From Termitomyces sp. T153 (lineage: Eukaryota; Basidiomycota; Agaricomycetes; Agaricales; Lyophyllaceae): DNA of 64,000 bases. Shown one piece after another: positions 1-10,231 of the stretch. Positions within the stretch are counted from its first letter, which is position 1; every line of letters starts with the position of its first letter. The stretch covers positions 310,001-374,000 of the forward strand of contig JACKQL020000018.1 in NCBI GenBank assembly GCA_018296165.2, read 5' to 3'. The notes beneath the pieces were generated by a model that was given only the letters and a program-made list of their open reading frames with translations, searched no databases and had not been told where the DNA came from. The position numbers and the translations under genes are program-made.

Positions 1-435
1 TCAGAGAAATAACGCCTGCCATTTCTTGATATGACGCGCCATTCGAACACCCCAAACTCCCAACTCATGCGCAGCGATGCGGAGGTTGCGATGCGCGAAA
101 AGGGTCTTGGGTGGATTCTCCGTATGCTCAGGGGCGATCTTCGTGTGAACGACGCGATGGATGCAGACACAAAACCCGAGGTACCAAAGACTGCGACACT
201 CCAGCCTGGGTTGACCATGTAGCCCAAGAAGACGGTCGACCTGGAAGTGATGGCGTTCGGCCTGAGCGGATATCTGATGAGCAACAAGAAGTGTAAGTTG
301 CCTGAAGACTCGTTTAAGTGCGCAAAAAAGGGATACAAGGAGATCATGTTCTTGTGCCCATGAGCTTGCGCAGAGGGAGCTTGTCCTGGCGAGAAGCTGC
401 CGTCCTGGACATGCGAGGCGTTTACAGTTACCCAT
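1..435 (-). CDS. unrecognised ORF, 144 aa
   Basis: An uninterrupted ATG-to-TGA frame lies in CpG-rich sequence. The product is rich in Arg, His, Cys and Leu, and I recognise no domain, signal peptide or clear membrane segment. Nothing nearby supports a function, and other frames over the same stretch are also fairly open because stop codons are rare in CpG-rich DNA. It may be a chance ORF or part of a spliced gene continuing beyond the left edge. Confidence 0.2.
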   Translation of the reverse strand: MGNCKRLACPGRQLLARTSSLCASSWAQEHDLLVSLFCALKRVFRQLTLLVAHQISAQAERHHFQVDRLLGLHGQPRLECRSLWYLGFCVCIHRVVHTKIAPEHTENPPKTLFAHRNLRIAAHELGVWGVRMARHIKKWQALFL

Positions 436-764
436 CGCGTTTGGGACGGACGAGCCGATTCTCTTGTGTGCGTCTATGGGTGCTGGAAATGTGCGTCATC
501 GCATTCGCAGCGCATACATATACTAAACTAACATTGATTGCGAAATGTAAGTTTGATGCCGTCAATGATCAGATCAACAGATCAAACTTTGTTTTCACAG
601 TTGTTCGGAGGCTCAGTTACACGCAACTTCACGTAGAACAGAAGTAATGTATTATATATTTTAATATGATTTATTTGCTAGCTTGAGACGGTCTCGTGTT
701 TTCGAAAGGGCTCAAATAGTAATATTAGACTAAACCTGAAACAACTATTCACTCGTAAGCCTAA
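436..764. other. stretch with no recognised feature
   Basis: This is AT-rich sequence between the left-edge ORF and a dispersed repeat. Short frames exist but none resembles a known protein. I see no RNA gene or repeat. Confidence 0.4.
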
Positions 765-871
765 GTGATCCGCTCCCTGGGAATGGCCGAGCCGTGGCAA
801 GTAATTGCTTGGCCATCCTCCCTGAAATCCTATCCCTTTTCTGTGCACGGACCATTGCGCTCTGCGTGGTA
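765..871 (+). repeat. dispersed repeat, CpG-intact copy
   Basis: This stretch is recognisably the same sequence as the reverse complement of about 41272-41378. Shared blocks include the CTCCCTGG run, the GAGCC(G/A)TGGCAAGTA run and the TCTGC(G/A)TG end. Several differences are CG here against TG or CA in the other copy. The family is unknown. Confidence 0.5.
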
Positions 872-894
872 TTTTTTTTTTTTTTTTTTTTTTT
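872..894 (-). repeat. 23-base T run, possible LINE poly(A) tail
   Basis: Twenty-three consecutive T lie about 470 bp beyond the stop of the minus-strand LINE ORF2 (1365), where the A tail of a minus-strand non-LTR element would be expected. The run directly abuts the dispersed repeat at 765-871, whose second copy also has a short T run here, so it could instead be an expanded T tract of that repeat. Confidence 0.4.
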
Positions 895-1364
895 CATTAT
901 CATGTCCTGAGTGCTTGGCACTCATTTTACACGTTACACATGACAGACTATTTACACTACGAGAGAAATGGAATCCCTGTCCCCCCGCATATGTGGAGGA
1001 TGAACAAGTCAGTGATTCCAAACACTGTTTAGACTATTCTCCCCTGGTGCAGACTGTTGGGACCATACTGTTCGGGACTTCAGCTTGTGTCCAATATTGT
1101 TGCTGTCTCGTGACAAGGGCTGCTCAATGGGGGCTGGGGGGTTGGGACATGCAGCGGGTCTGCCATCCCATAATATGGTTCTCTATGAGTCTATAAAATG
1201 GGTGCATTGCCTTGTGCTGTTAATAATTGTTTGGGAGTATAATAAGTGTGATACTTTTGGGTTGAGGTGGGGGGCCTCATGTACCCCAGTGTCTAGTGCA
1301 GTTGTAATTGCTGGTTTGGTGGGTGTGTGTGTCATTGGGGCAGGGGCAGTCATGGATGTTAGGC

Positions 1365-1877
1365 TCATGGTTCTTGCAGGGTGTGTAAGCACTTTGTGGC
1401 ATCTGTGTATCTAAAGAGGTGCTTGAGAGTCTCAGGTGCAGACAACAGGTAGGAAGTGGACTCAGCTTTTCTCTTCAGTGGTCTTGTTAAGTGTATGAAT
1501 CTTTTGTGGGCATATTTTGGACATTTGAGAAGGAAGTGTTTGACATTCTCTACTGAGAGGTCTCCACAGTGTGGGCATAGTGGGGTCTTAGCTCTCTGGA
1601 TCCCAAAGAGGTGGTGGTTGAGAGGGATATGGCCTGTCCTCAGTTGCGTTAAGATGGCTGATTGCTTGCATTTGAGAGGCTTTATTATCCTCATGTAGTC
1701 TTTGGATGGAGCTGTCTTGTTGAACTGAGTTATTGCTTTTGCCCAGGGTGATTTCTTCCAACGCTGTTTCCAGAGGGCCCACATTGCCACTAAGTCAGCT
1801 TGACATTGTGCCAGGATGCTTGTTGGTAGGGACTTGCACCTTAGGAATGTTGGCAGTGAATTCTGGGGGCTGGACAC
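1365..1877 (-). pseudogene. LINE ORF2, C-terminal zinc-binding region
   Basis: This is the last part of the LINE polyprotein, which in the family lies after RNase H and probably contacts nucleic acid. The frame contains TGHIPLNHHLF, then a CPHC pair followed by KHFLLKC, matching the CX2C...H...C finger that ends many APE-type LINE ORF2 proteins. The ORF ends at 1365. It is separated from the RNase H frame at 2498-1989 by a frame change, so this copy is not functional. Confidence 0.8.
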
Positions 1878-1988
1878 CCCTGTTGCAGCTTCTTTTGCCA
1901 GCTAGTTGGCTTTCTCATTTGGGGTGAATCCTTTGTGGCCAGGTGACCAATGCATCTGGAGTCTGATCACACCCCTGGACTGGGGAGC

Positions 1989-2498
1989 TCACTCTTTACC
2001 CATGGCACATGCAGCATGCCTTTCCAGTGCATTGAGTAGGCAGTCCTGTTTCATGTGGAGGTTCTCAGCCATAGTGTGGGCCCTGTCCAGAAGATAATGG
2101 GCTGGGTGAGGCTTTTGGTTGTTGAGGGCTCTAAGTATGGCCTGGCTGTTGCTGCCACAGATATTTTGACTCTGGAGTTGTTTGTTAAGGCCCTGAAGGA
2201 TGTGGAGGCCTAGGCAGATACCTACTATCTTGGCTTTGTATACCATGTGTTCAGTTCCAGAGCCTAGGTGATACTGTAGGTTAGATACTTCACTTCTATT
2301 AATATATAGGACAGCCAAGGCTCCTATCCTGCTGTTGTAGCCTGAGCTGTTGCAGAACACTGCAGCACTCAATCTATCAAAGGTGAGTTTGATCATTTCT
2401 AGCACTTCAGCCTTGGACTCCAGGATGTGTGGAGAAGGCTGGTTTGTAATTATGACTGATCTGGACTGGGCATATTTCCTCCATGGCTGTTGGGTCAA
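1989..2498 (-). pseudogene. LINE ORF2, RNase H domain
   Basis: The domain would remove the RNA strand during target-primed reverse transcription. The frame contains the block VYKAKIVGICLGLHIL, where E is normally found in place of VYKAK (AE-type motif), then CGSNSQAILRALNN, which corresponds to the DSQAAL segment of RNase H. The first catalytic Asp region reads IGALAVLYI. Two of the expected acidic residues appear replaced (GSNSQ in place of a D-containing motif), consistent with decay. It sits between the RT remnant (3205-2912) and the zinc-binding end. Confidence 0.75.
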
Positions 2499-2911
2499 TG
2501 CCTGTGTAGTGAAACAGATTGTGGAGTGATGAGCAGTGTCTATGTATGTACCTCCCCACTGCCATTCTCACTGGACTATGGAGGAGGTGTGACTGAGGGA
2601 GGGAGGAGAGGTGGAGAGTCACCCTTGTTAGTATTTTTTGGAGCAGGAGGTCAATGGGCTAGGTTTGACATGCTGTCCAAGACATCCCCTGCCATCATTT
2701 GCAGTGCCCCTGTGACCAGCTTTGCCACCAAGCATTGTGCTGGGATCAGTCATTTTGTTGCAGCCACCAATCCAGTTTGCCTAGCCCTGCATGTTACCTC
2801 ACTGACCCTAGTATACCAAACATTGGCTGTGTATGTGATCACAGAGACCAAGACCATGTTGTAGAGTTGTTGTATCCTGCCCACTAGCATTCCTCCAGAG
2901 ATGTGAGACAG

Positions 2912-3212
2912 TCAGGTGACCCACTGTGACCACCACACTGCCTTGGCTGCTAATTTTGGGGCATGTGTGAACCACCTCAGCCACAAGTCGGATACCACTC
3001 CTAGATACTTATAGGTTGGAACCATCTTGACTATTTGTGTTGTGGCTGACCCATTGAGGTTGACCTGTATTAAAGTAAGGTCCATTGAAATGACATCTGC
3101 TGATGATCTGGGGAAGTTCATAAGGGCTAATTTTGTCAGTTCAAATGGGGAGTTATGGGTGATGGACCAATTGAAGCCACTGTCAGTGCACTCCATCATG
3201 TCCATTACTATC
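2912..3212 (-). pseudogene. LINE ORF2, RT C-terminal fragment
   Basis: The frame carries TYKYLGVVSDLWLRWFTHAPK, the conserved KYLGV(W)-D-L-W-HH-like block that follows the RT palm in LINEs. It is cut off at 3213-3217 by the CTGTG target duplication of the copia insertion, and resumes beyond 8785. The preceding catalytic loop (FVDD) is found at about 8829-8840 on the other side of the copia element, which proves the two halves were one gene. Confidence 0.8.
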
Positions 3213-3217
3213 CTGTG

Positions 3218-3584
3218 TGTTAAGGGAGATATACTAGGACATGTGGATATCTCGGTGTTTTCTTTCCTTTTAGTTTTTATTTTGCTTATTACTTCTATTT
3301 TTGGACACCGTCACCGCTAGCCTTGTGTGCCGGTGAGTTCATTGTTTACTAATCTTTGGAGGAATTTATTTTTGTTACTATAAAACTTACGTACACATAG
3401 TCGCCACCCTCAGTCATCTCCACTTTTGTAGAGCCTCTGAGGGTGAGCATCACTTACTACCGTTTCGTCAATATTTACTTATGTACCTGTAGACTTACAT
3501 TGTATTTTCGACTCTACAGGTCAATAAAGTCATCTCCACTTTTGTAGAGCCTCTGAGGACTTACGTTGTATTTTCGACTCTACA
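3218..3584 (+). repeat. 5' LTR of the copia element (367 bp)
   Basis: The LTR begins TGTTAAGGGAG and ends GACTCTACA. A TATAAAA box at 3379-3385 is the likely promoter core. Two internal segments are repeated: the block starting TCATCTCCACTTTTGTAGAG occurs at about 3415 and 3531, and the block ending in CGACTCTACA occurs twice. By eye it differs from the 3' LTR at 13 sites, 12 of which are CpG in one copy or explained by an ancestral CpG. The presumed primer-binding region starts with GGTTATCGGGCCCC at 3585. Confidence 0.95.
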
Positions 3585-3675
3585 GGTTATCGGGCCCCTG
3601 TTAGCTCTTCCCACTGCGGCAAGCCTAACCATCAACACAGACAACTCTTTTAAACTTGCAATTGCACACAGAAAA

Positions 3676-5045
3676 ATGTCTACTGGCAACACAAACACAC
3701 CTAACCCCCCTACGTTCCCCAACGAATCACATTTTGACGGGACAAACTTTGCGTCATTCAGGGACAGGGTTCTCATTGCGGCATGGACCTGTGGCGCAAG
3801 GGGGTACCTTGATGGCAGTATTGTCAACCCCGACACCAAAAATGGGACGACGGCACCCACAGAAAAGGTCAAAGCGGAACAACAGACCGCCGAGAGACCA
3901 AAACTACACCCACTTCGGATGAACCGACAAGATGGACCTCCCAAAACCCCATGGCAGAGGAGTGGGACGTGAGGCATGCCTGGACCTTGTCATTGATTGT
4001 CAACAACTGCAAAAATCTGATCGGACTTGGCATTAAAATGGGAGGTACAGCAGCGGAGGCATGGAAAGCGCTCACCAACACCTACGGCACAGTTTCCAAT
4101 CTTGCGGCAATGGGCGCCGAGAACAGACTGCGCACTACTTTGTATGTTGATGGGTCAGACTTCATGGCGCACCTGGCAGACTTGCAGACAAAGTGGCAAG
4201 AAGCTGTTGAGAGGGGCGCATTGATTAGCGATGCCACATTCCATATGATCATCATGAACTCCCTACCAGAATCCTGGAACACTATTGTGGCGAGCCTCTA
4301 CACCACAACAACTTCCACAATGCTTATAGCGGGTCTCTCTGTTCACTGGGAAAGGCTCAAGATGCAGAAACAGGCTGCAGGGACCATGGCGACTGCACTA
4401 CAGGCCGACGCTAAACCCTCCAGACCCAAAGTCGTGTGCCTCAACCCGAATTGTAAATGCATGGGCCACACAATGGAGAACTGCTACTGGCGAGGTGGCG
4501 GGAAGGAGGGCCAATTCCCACAGACTTTCCGGAACAATGAGAGTGCCCTTGCTGCGCTAGAGGCAGCAAAAAAGTCAGCAAACCCCAAGACTGACACTAC
4601 CACACCCCAAGCCAAACTCACTGACACATCCACTCCAATCTCCCATGTGTTGTACGCACTCATGGCCCACCCCAAAGTGCTGAGTTTGTATGCCATTAAA
4701 GCAAATGGACTGGTGCCCACATACGCAGATTCTGGAGCGAGCAATCACTGTTTTGTAGACCGTAATGTGTTCTCTGATTATGAGGAGCTCAGCACACCAC
4801 GGGAGGGCCAGTCCGCCCCTGTCGGTGGTGTCTTCCGAATTATTGGTCAGGGGACGGTGAGGAAGACGGTCCAGACACCGTCAGGATCATCAGAACTTGT
4901 GTTCAGATGGGCACTACACACGCCAGACTTGGCAGTGAACTTAGTCTCAGTTGGGAAGTTCAACGAGGCGGGCTTCTCAGTGACCTTTACCAAGGGCAAG
5001 GCCATCTTCCGAGATGCGTCTGGGAGAGAGGTACTGATTGGCTGA
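3676..5045 (+). pseudogene. copia gag and protease (frameshifted)
   Basis: The ATG at 3676 follows the 5' LTR and leader. The frame opens with SHFDGTNFASFRDRV, a typical copia gag N-terminus, and shifts frame near 3950. The second part (to 5045) has the gag core, a zinc-knuckle-like segment CLNPNCKCMGHTMENC, and the protease motif YADSGASNHCF, the catalytic DSG of the copia aspartic protease. Gag would form the particle and protease would mature the polyprotein. The first in-frame stop at 5043-5045 is a TGA just before QERGMYSL, where Arg is expected, consistent with CGA to TGA change. Confidence 0.85.
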
Positions 5046-5057
5046 CAGGAGAGGGGT

Positions 5058-5292
5058 ATGTACTCGCTTACCTCTTTCGACCCTGACATGCCGCTGGGGA
5101 TGCAGGCTATGGTGGCATCATTGCTATCCAAGCCAGCAGGAATCGACTTATGGCACCAACGTTTTGGCCACGCCGCAGTGAAAAGTATACGTGATCTTGC
5201 TACAAAGGGTTTGGTTGACGGCCTAACAATCACAGGCGGTGGTGATGCAAAAGGGATCTGTGAGGACTGCATGTATGGGAAGCACACAGCCC
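5058..5292 (+). pseudogene. copia pre-integrase (GAG_pre-integrs) segment
   Basis: The frame contains LWHQRFGHAAVKSI and CEDCMYGKHTAL. These are the H...H and CX2C elements of the zinc-binding segment that precedes copia integrase. The frame ends in the 707 bp solo LTR inserted at 5293; the integrase N-terminus (ELKPNQCVHINLWGP) resumes at about 6030. Confidence 0.85.
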
Positions 5293-5999
5293 TGTCATGA
5301 CCCATTCCATTCCCCCCTTCCCTTCACCATTATCCAACCTCAGATTCTACACAGTCCCTCTCTAGATCTCAGCCACACCCCCAGATCTTAGCCACAGTCC
5401 TGTTTCAGCCACATCCAGGTTTTAGCCACCTCTAGGACCGCTTTTCCTGTTCCAGATCATTCCCACAGGCACAGATCCTTTCCACAGGTTCCAGATCACT
5501 TCCACAGGTTCCAGATCACTTCCACAGGTTCCAGATCACTTCCACAGGTTCCAGATCACTTCCACAGGTTCCAGATCACTTCCACCTGTTCCAGATCACT
5601 CCACCTGTTCCAGATCACTCCACCTGTTCCAGATCACTCCCACCTGTTCCAGATCACTTCCACTGTTCAAGATCACTTCCACCTGTCCAAGATCACTTCC
5701 AGGATTGCTTCCCTTGTTCCAGATTGCTTTCTCATGACTTAGATCACTTCCATCTTCTCCTTTTGGCAGTGTCCTACAGCTATATAAGGTCCCTTAGTCT
5801 GTAGCTACACCCCAGCCTTGACATTACCTGATATCTTGTTTGTGTTCTATTGTTATCTGATCTTCTCTCCATTCATTACTTGCTCTTATTTCTTAGTTTC
5901 TTAGTTTCTTTCCCTATCTACATACTTGCTGTTAGCATTACCTCCCCAAGGTGGTTTTGGCTCCTGTAAGAGTCCCCCTCCAGGACTGTGGTCCTGACA
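5293..5999 (+). mobile_element. solo LTR inside the copia integrase region
   Basis: The insert begins TGTCATGACCC and ends GTCCTGACA, an inverted TGTCA/TGACA end pair, and is flanked by AGCCC (5288-5292) and AGCCT (6000-6004), a 5 bp target duplication with one C/T change. It has a TATATAA box at 5781-5787 and no coding content. About 100 bp of the same family occurs at 49339-49444. It probably arose by recombination between the LTRs of a gypsy-type element. Confidence 0.85.
5478..5680. repeat. 20 bp tandem repeat within the solo LTR
   Basis: A unit of the form TCCACAGGTTCCAGATCACT is repeated about five times almost exactly, then continues as shortened and diverged units (CACCTGTTCCAGATCACT). 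It lies upstream of the TATA box of this LTR and may be an array of enhancer-like sites. The absence of unique spacers and of cas genes excludes a CRISPR array. Confidence 0.85.
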
Positions 6000-6021
6000 A
6001 GCCTGACCTTATGACACTGAG

Positions 6022-7026
6022 GTGGAGGTAGAATTGAAACCAAACCAGTGTGTGCACATCAATCTCTGGGGACCAGCGTCAGTGGTGTCATTAGGGGGAG
6101 CGTCATATATGATGATCGTGGTAGATGGTGGCACCTCTCACCTCAAGACCCTGTGGGCTGAGGCCGCAGCAATGCAGATACTAACAAGGAATCTGATCCC
6201 TTCGTCATGGCACCCAAATGCTGTACCTGAGGAGGCATGGTCTGGAAGGCGCCAGGGGGTTGATTTCTTACGCCCTTTTGGTTGTGTGGCCTTTGCAAAA
6301 GTACCAGAGGAGCTGGTGCAGTCAAAACTTGACCCCAGGTCCGTGAAATATACTTTTGTGGGGTACTGTGACAATGGATACTGACTGTACGACCGAGGAA
6401 ATCGCATGGTGGTTACATCCCATGACGTGATCTTTGACGAGGGGACCAGACACCAGTCTCTCATGGTTGTTGGGGACACTGATGACGACGTACTGCTGTC
6501 TGACTCGTTTCCTCTGCCCAACTTGGCTGTCCCAGGTGTGCTGCCTACCTGCCAACCCATAGTGCCACGCATCCGCCTGACCGACATGCCACTTCATGAG
6601 CCAAGTGGGAATGACCCTGACCCCTCCAGCGCCCCGGTGCCTGACACAGACTTGGCGACAGCACTGGTGCCTGTGGCGGCTGACCAACCTCATCCTCGCC
6701 AATCAGAGCGACTGGCAGCAAAGCAGAGCACCGAGACAAGGGATATTCCACCACAGTCGTACCTGGCTGAGGACGCGTTTGCTTTCCTAGCCACACTGAA
6801 TGAGTCGGACATGGTGGACGATGATGAATACATACCTGAGCACTATGGCGAGGCCATGAGACGGGTGGACCTATGGGTACCAGCGATGGAGCAGGAGCTC
6901 AAGATACTGGCAGACAGGAAGGTCTTCAAGCTCATGCCATGCGAGGAGGTGCCTGAGGGGAAGAAGATCATTGGTTGCCATTGGGTCTACGTGAACAAGT
7001 ATGATGCGGAGGGAAATGTGGTATGA
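6022..7026 (+). pseudogene. copia integrase remnant and RT N-terminal part
   Basis: The frame starts with CVHINLWGPASV and MMIVVDGGTSHLKT, then jumps directly to LWAEAAAMQILTRNLIPSS. The stretch that normally carries the second Asp and the catalytic Glu of the DDE core is missing, roughly 100 residues by family comparison. TGA codons at 6382-6384 (GY-stop-LYDRG) and 7024-7026 (NVV-stop-RKAQLVAKG) stand where Arg is normal. After a variable acidic linker the RT begins at MEQELKILADRKVFKL and the IIGCHWVYVNKYD block. Confidence 0.85.
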
Positions 7027-7041
7027 CGGAAAGCACAACTC

Positions 7042-8423
7042 GTGGCTAAGGGCTATTTGCAGGTTGCAGGGGAGGATTTTGATGAGACATACGCAGCAGT
7101 GGTGTGCCTCAAGTCCTTGAGAATCTCAGCGGCGATAGCGGTGCAGCTCAACTTACACATATGGCAAGTCGATTTTGTCTCAGCATATCTCAATAGTGTC
7201 CCAGAACACATGGTGTACATGCAGGTCCCACCAGGTTTCCAAGGGGGAGAGGGCAAGGTATGCCGCTTATTGAAAACCATTTACGGGATGATGCAGGGTG
7301 GAAGAGACTGGTGGTGCACCCTGGACAAAGCCTACAAAAACCTCGGGTATAAAACATCTCACGCAGACAGCTGTGTACGGACAAGGATGATCAACGGGGA
7401 ACATACTATCACAAATACATTTACCGATGACACCTTTGGACTATTGACAACTGCCCAGGGCATGGCAGATGCCAAACAAGAGCTTGGAAATGCCTATGAG
7501 ATCAAGGACCTCGGAGACCCATCCTTCATTGTAGGGATGGCAATCAAACGTGACCACCAGACCGGTTCCATTTCACTCTCACAGCAATCATACCTCAAAA
7601 GAGTTCTTGAACGTTTTGGATTGCAGGACTGCAACGCCAATCACACACTGCTACCAACGGGGATCCGACTCACCAAATCAATGAGTCCCCAAACGGAAGC
7701 AGATAAACTCTTCATGGCTGACAAACCGTACCACAGATTGTTGGGCTCATTAATGTGGGCACAAGTGGCTACCAGGCCTGACTTATCATACGCAGTCGGC
7801 GTCCTAGCTAGGTTCCAATCAAACTCAGGACCAGCCCACTGGAACGCGCTCACCCACGTCACTGGCTATGTAAAAGGAACTCTTGGTTACCACATCATGT
7901 ATTTCTGACAGCCAGACACCTCACTTAAGCCAATTGGATACGTTGATGCGGACTTCGGGGGGGACCTCAATACCAGACGCTCAACCGGTGGCTACGTTTT
8001 CATGATGGCAGGGGGAGCGGTTTCCTGGAGCTCAAAGCGCCAGCATACTGTCGCACTATTGACGACTGAGGCCGAGTATATGGCCCTGACTCGAGGGGCT
8101 CAGCAGGGACTATGGATGCACAACTTTCTTGTTGAAATTGATCTGCCGCAACTTTTGCCTATCATACTTAACGCTGATAATCACTCATCTATAGCCCTGG
8201 CAGAGTCAACCAAGGGACACTGCGAGCTAAACACATTGACATATGCCACCACTATATTCGTGAACGAGTCCAGGACGGCGACATCGAGATCAAACCATTG
8301 CCATCCACCAAAAATATAGCCGACTTATTCACCAAATCCTTACCGCATGCTCAGCACGACTACCTTATAACAAAACTAGGTCTTATTACATCCGTGTGCC
8401 CAACATATCTGGGGGAGTGTTAA
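7042..8423 (+). pseudogene. copia RT and RNase H
   Basis: RT motifs appear in order: RKAQLVAKGY, WQVDFVSAYLN, MQVPPGF, LLKTIYGMMQ and the catalytic FTDDTFGLL (usually YVDD or YTDD in this clade). TGA at 7906-7908 precedes QPDTSLKPIGY, again an Arg position. RNase H follows with GYVDADFGGD, TTEAEYMAL and LNADNHSSIAL carrying its acidic residues. A one-base shift near 8226 disrupts the end; in the corrected reading the protein runs through NIADLFTKSLPHAQHD and stops at TAA 8421-8423, inside the 3' LTR. Confidence 0.9.
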
Positions 8424-8784
8424 GGGAGATATACTAGGACACATGGATATCTCGGTGTTTTCTTTCCTTTTAGTTTTTATTTTGCTTATTACTTCTATTT
8501 TTGGACACTGCCACTGCTAGCCTCGTGTGCCAGTGAGTTCATTGTTTACTAATCTTTGGAGGAATTTATTTTTGTTACTATAAAACTTATGTATGCATAG
8601 TCACCACCCTCAGTCGTCTCCACTTTTGTAGAGCCTCTGAGGGTGAGCATCACTTACTACCGTTTCGTCAATATTTACTTATGTACCTGTAGACTTACGT
8701 TGTATTTTCGACTCTACAGGTCAATAAAGTCATCTCCACTTTTGTAGAGCCTCTGAGGACTTATGTTGTATTTTTGACTCTACA
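8418..8784 (+). repeat. 3' LTR of the copia element (367 bp)
   Basis: It has the same length and ends as the 5' LTR, a TATAAAA box at 8579-8585, and is preceded by the polypurine tract GGGGGAG. The target duplication CTGTG follows at 8785-8789, after which the LINE RT resumes on the minus strand. Confidence 0.95.
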
Positions 8785-8789
8785 CTGTG

Positions 8790-9384
8790 CATCTCCATCA
8801 GGGACTTGGCAACCACTAGGAGCATTGCATCATCTACAAAAACCAATTGAGGTTTCATCTCTGTCAGTGGGGTGCACAGTCAGAAGGAGGGGAGCATTAT
8901 AGAATGTGTAGTATATCATTGATAATGGGCAGCCCTGCATTGTTCTATTGTCAATCAGGAGCTGCTCAGAGTGGTAATCATTGAAGCATATCTGAGTGCA
9001 TCTGTTGGCTAGCATTTGGCCTGCTAGGCATGTGTAGCACAACCAAATACCTCATTCCTTCATGTTGTGGATAAGTTGACTTGGCACTGTGTTCAGGAAG
9101 GCTCCTTGTACATCCAGGAATAATGCCATTGCCACTTTGCCCATATGCCAGGCATTCTTAATCTTGTGAACAATGAGGTGCATTGCATCTGTCATGTTCC
9201 TTCCCAGGCAGCTACTAAACTGGCCTGAAGGAAGCAGATCATGCTTCTCAGCTAGATGGGACAGGTTAGCAGCCACTAGTGTGGACAGAAGTTTCCCCAG
9301 GGTGTTGAGTAGGCCAATGGGTTGATACATGTTCACTACATTGTATGAAGGCTTGCCAGGTTTCCTGAGGACTACAGTGGTCAA
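8790..9384 (-). pseudogene. LINE ORF2, RT palm
   Basis: The minus-strand frame has YQPIGLLNTLGKLLSTLVAANL, ALFLDVQGAFLNTVP (the Asp-containing RT motif A), QGCPLSMIYYTFYNAPLL (the QGxPLSP-like motif B) and FVDDAMLLVV (the catalytic YxDD-like loop, about 8829-8840, after a frame change). This is the catalytic core that copies element RNA at the nicked target. It is joined in the original element to the C-terminal fragment at 3212-2912. Confidence 0.85.
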
Positions 9385-9426
9385 TTTTAACCAGCTTGAG
9401 TGGTAGACCCTGATTTCTAGGACTGC

Positions 9427-10059
9427 TCAAAACATGTAGTAAAGATGATCAGTTAGTATGGGCACACATTTCTTGTAGACTACATCTGGAATGCTGTCAG
9501 GGCCTGGGGCTTTGTGAGGCTGTAGGCCCTTGATTGCTTTGTTAATCTGTGCTTGTGTGAAGTAGGAGGCATCAGGGGGAGGTAAAGGGTATGTGGTATA
9601 AGGGATAGGCAAAGAGGATGGGGCACATGGAAAGAAGGACTCAGCTAGGACCTTTGCCTTCCCCTCATTTGATGAGATCATAGTAGTCAGTGCTGATAAA
9701 GGATCCTTCAGATCTGGGACTCTGTCACATGTGAAGTTTATGGGTTCCTGTACCACATACTTGTTGACAGTATATATCTGCTGTGCATCAATTGTCTCCA
9801 ACCATGTTTTCCAATGCTCATCCTTCACCTTTCCTATTGCCTTGGCCATCATGCATGAGAGTTTTTCTGCTTCTTTGTGTGCTGGGTGATCCAGCAGGTC
9901 ACAGAACTTGAAGGCTTCATTGCAAGCCTTCTGCCTCTGGGCCTTGAGCCTTGCAAAGTCTTTGTTCCACCAATGCTTCATGAATGAGCATGGTGACCAT
10001 GTTGGTACCATATTGTCATCCTGAATAACTTCTCTGATGATAGAGGTCAGGTTAGTCAC
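9427..10059 (-). pseudogene. LINE ORF2, linker and RT N-terminal fingers
   Basis: This region lies between endonuclease and RT palm. It contains a basic helical linker and ends in INKAIKGLQPHKAPGPDSIP, the KAPGPD signature that starts the RT of APE-type LINEs, followed by VVYKKCVP. The frame stops at 9427 and a shift separates it from the next part. Confidence 0.85.
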
Positions 10060-10231
10060 AGCATATGCAAATTTCTCCTTGGTTGGAAGGTGTTCTGCTG
10101 GGAGCCTTGCATCAAGTCACTCCTTCAGAGCTCCACAGAATTTTTTCCAGTTGACATTCCCAAAGTCTTTCAATGTGGGAGGCACTAATCAGGGGACTGG
10201 GAGTTCAAGTACTGTGATAATTGGTATGTGG

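Larger units (their letters stand above)
3213..8789 (+). mobile_element. Ty1/copia retrotransposon with both LTRs and target duplication
   Basis: The element itself is 3218-8784 (5567 bp, of which 707 bp is a later solo LTR). It is flanked by CTGTG at 3213-3217 and 8785-8789. Both LTRs are 367 bp. The order gag, zinc knuckle, protease, pre-integrase, integrase remnant, RT, RNase H is that of Ty1/copia. The polypurine tract GGGGGAG is at 8411-8417. The copy cannot move: four in-frame TGA codons, frameshifts near 3950 and 8226, and loss of most of the integrase core. It interrupts the LINE. Confidence 0.95.

Noticed and set aside
5478..5680. CRISPR-like array
   Set aside because: It is a head-to-tail tandem repeat without unique spacers, inside a eukaryotic LTR.
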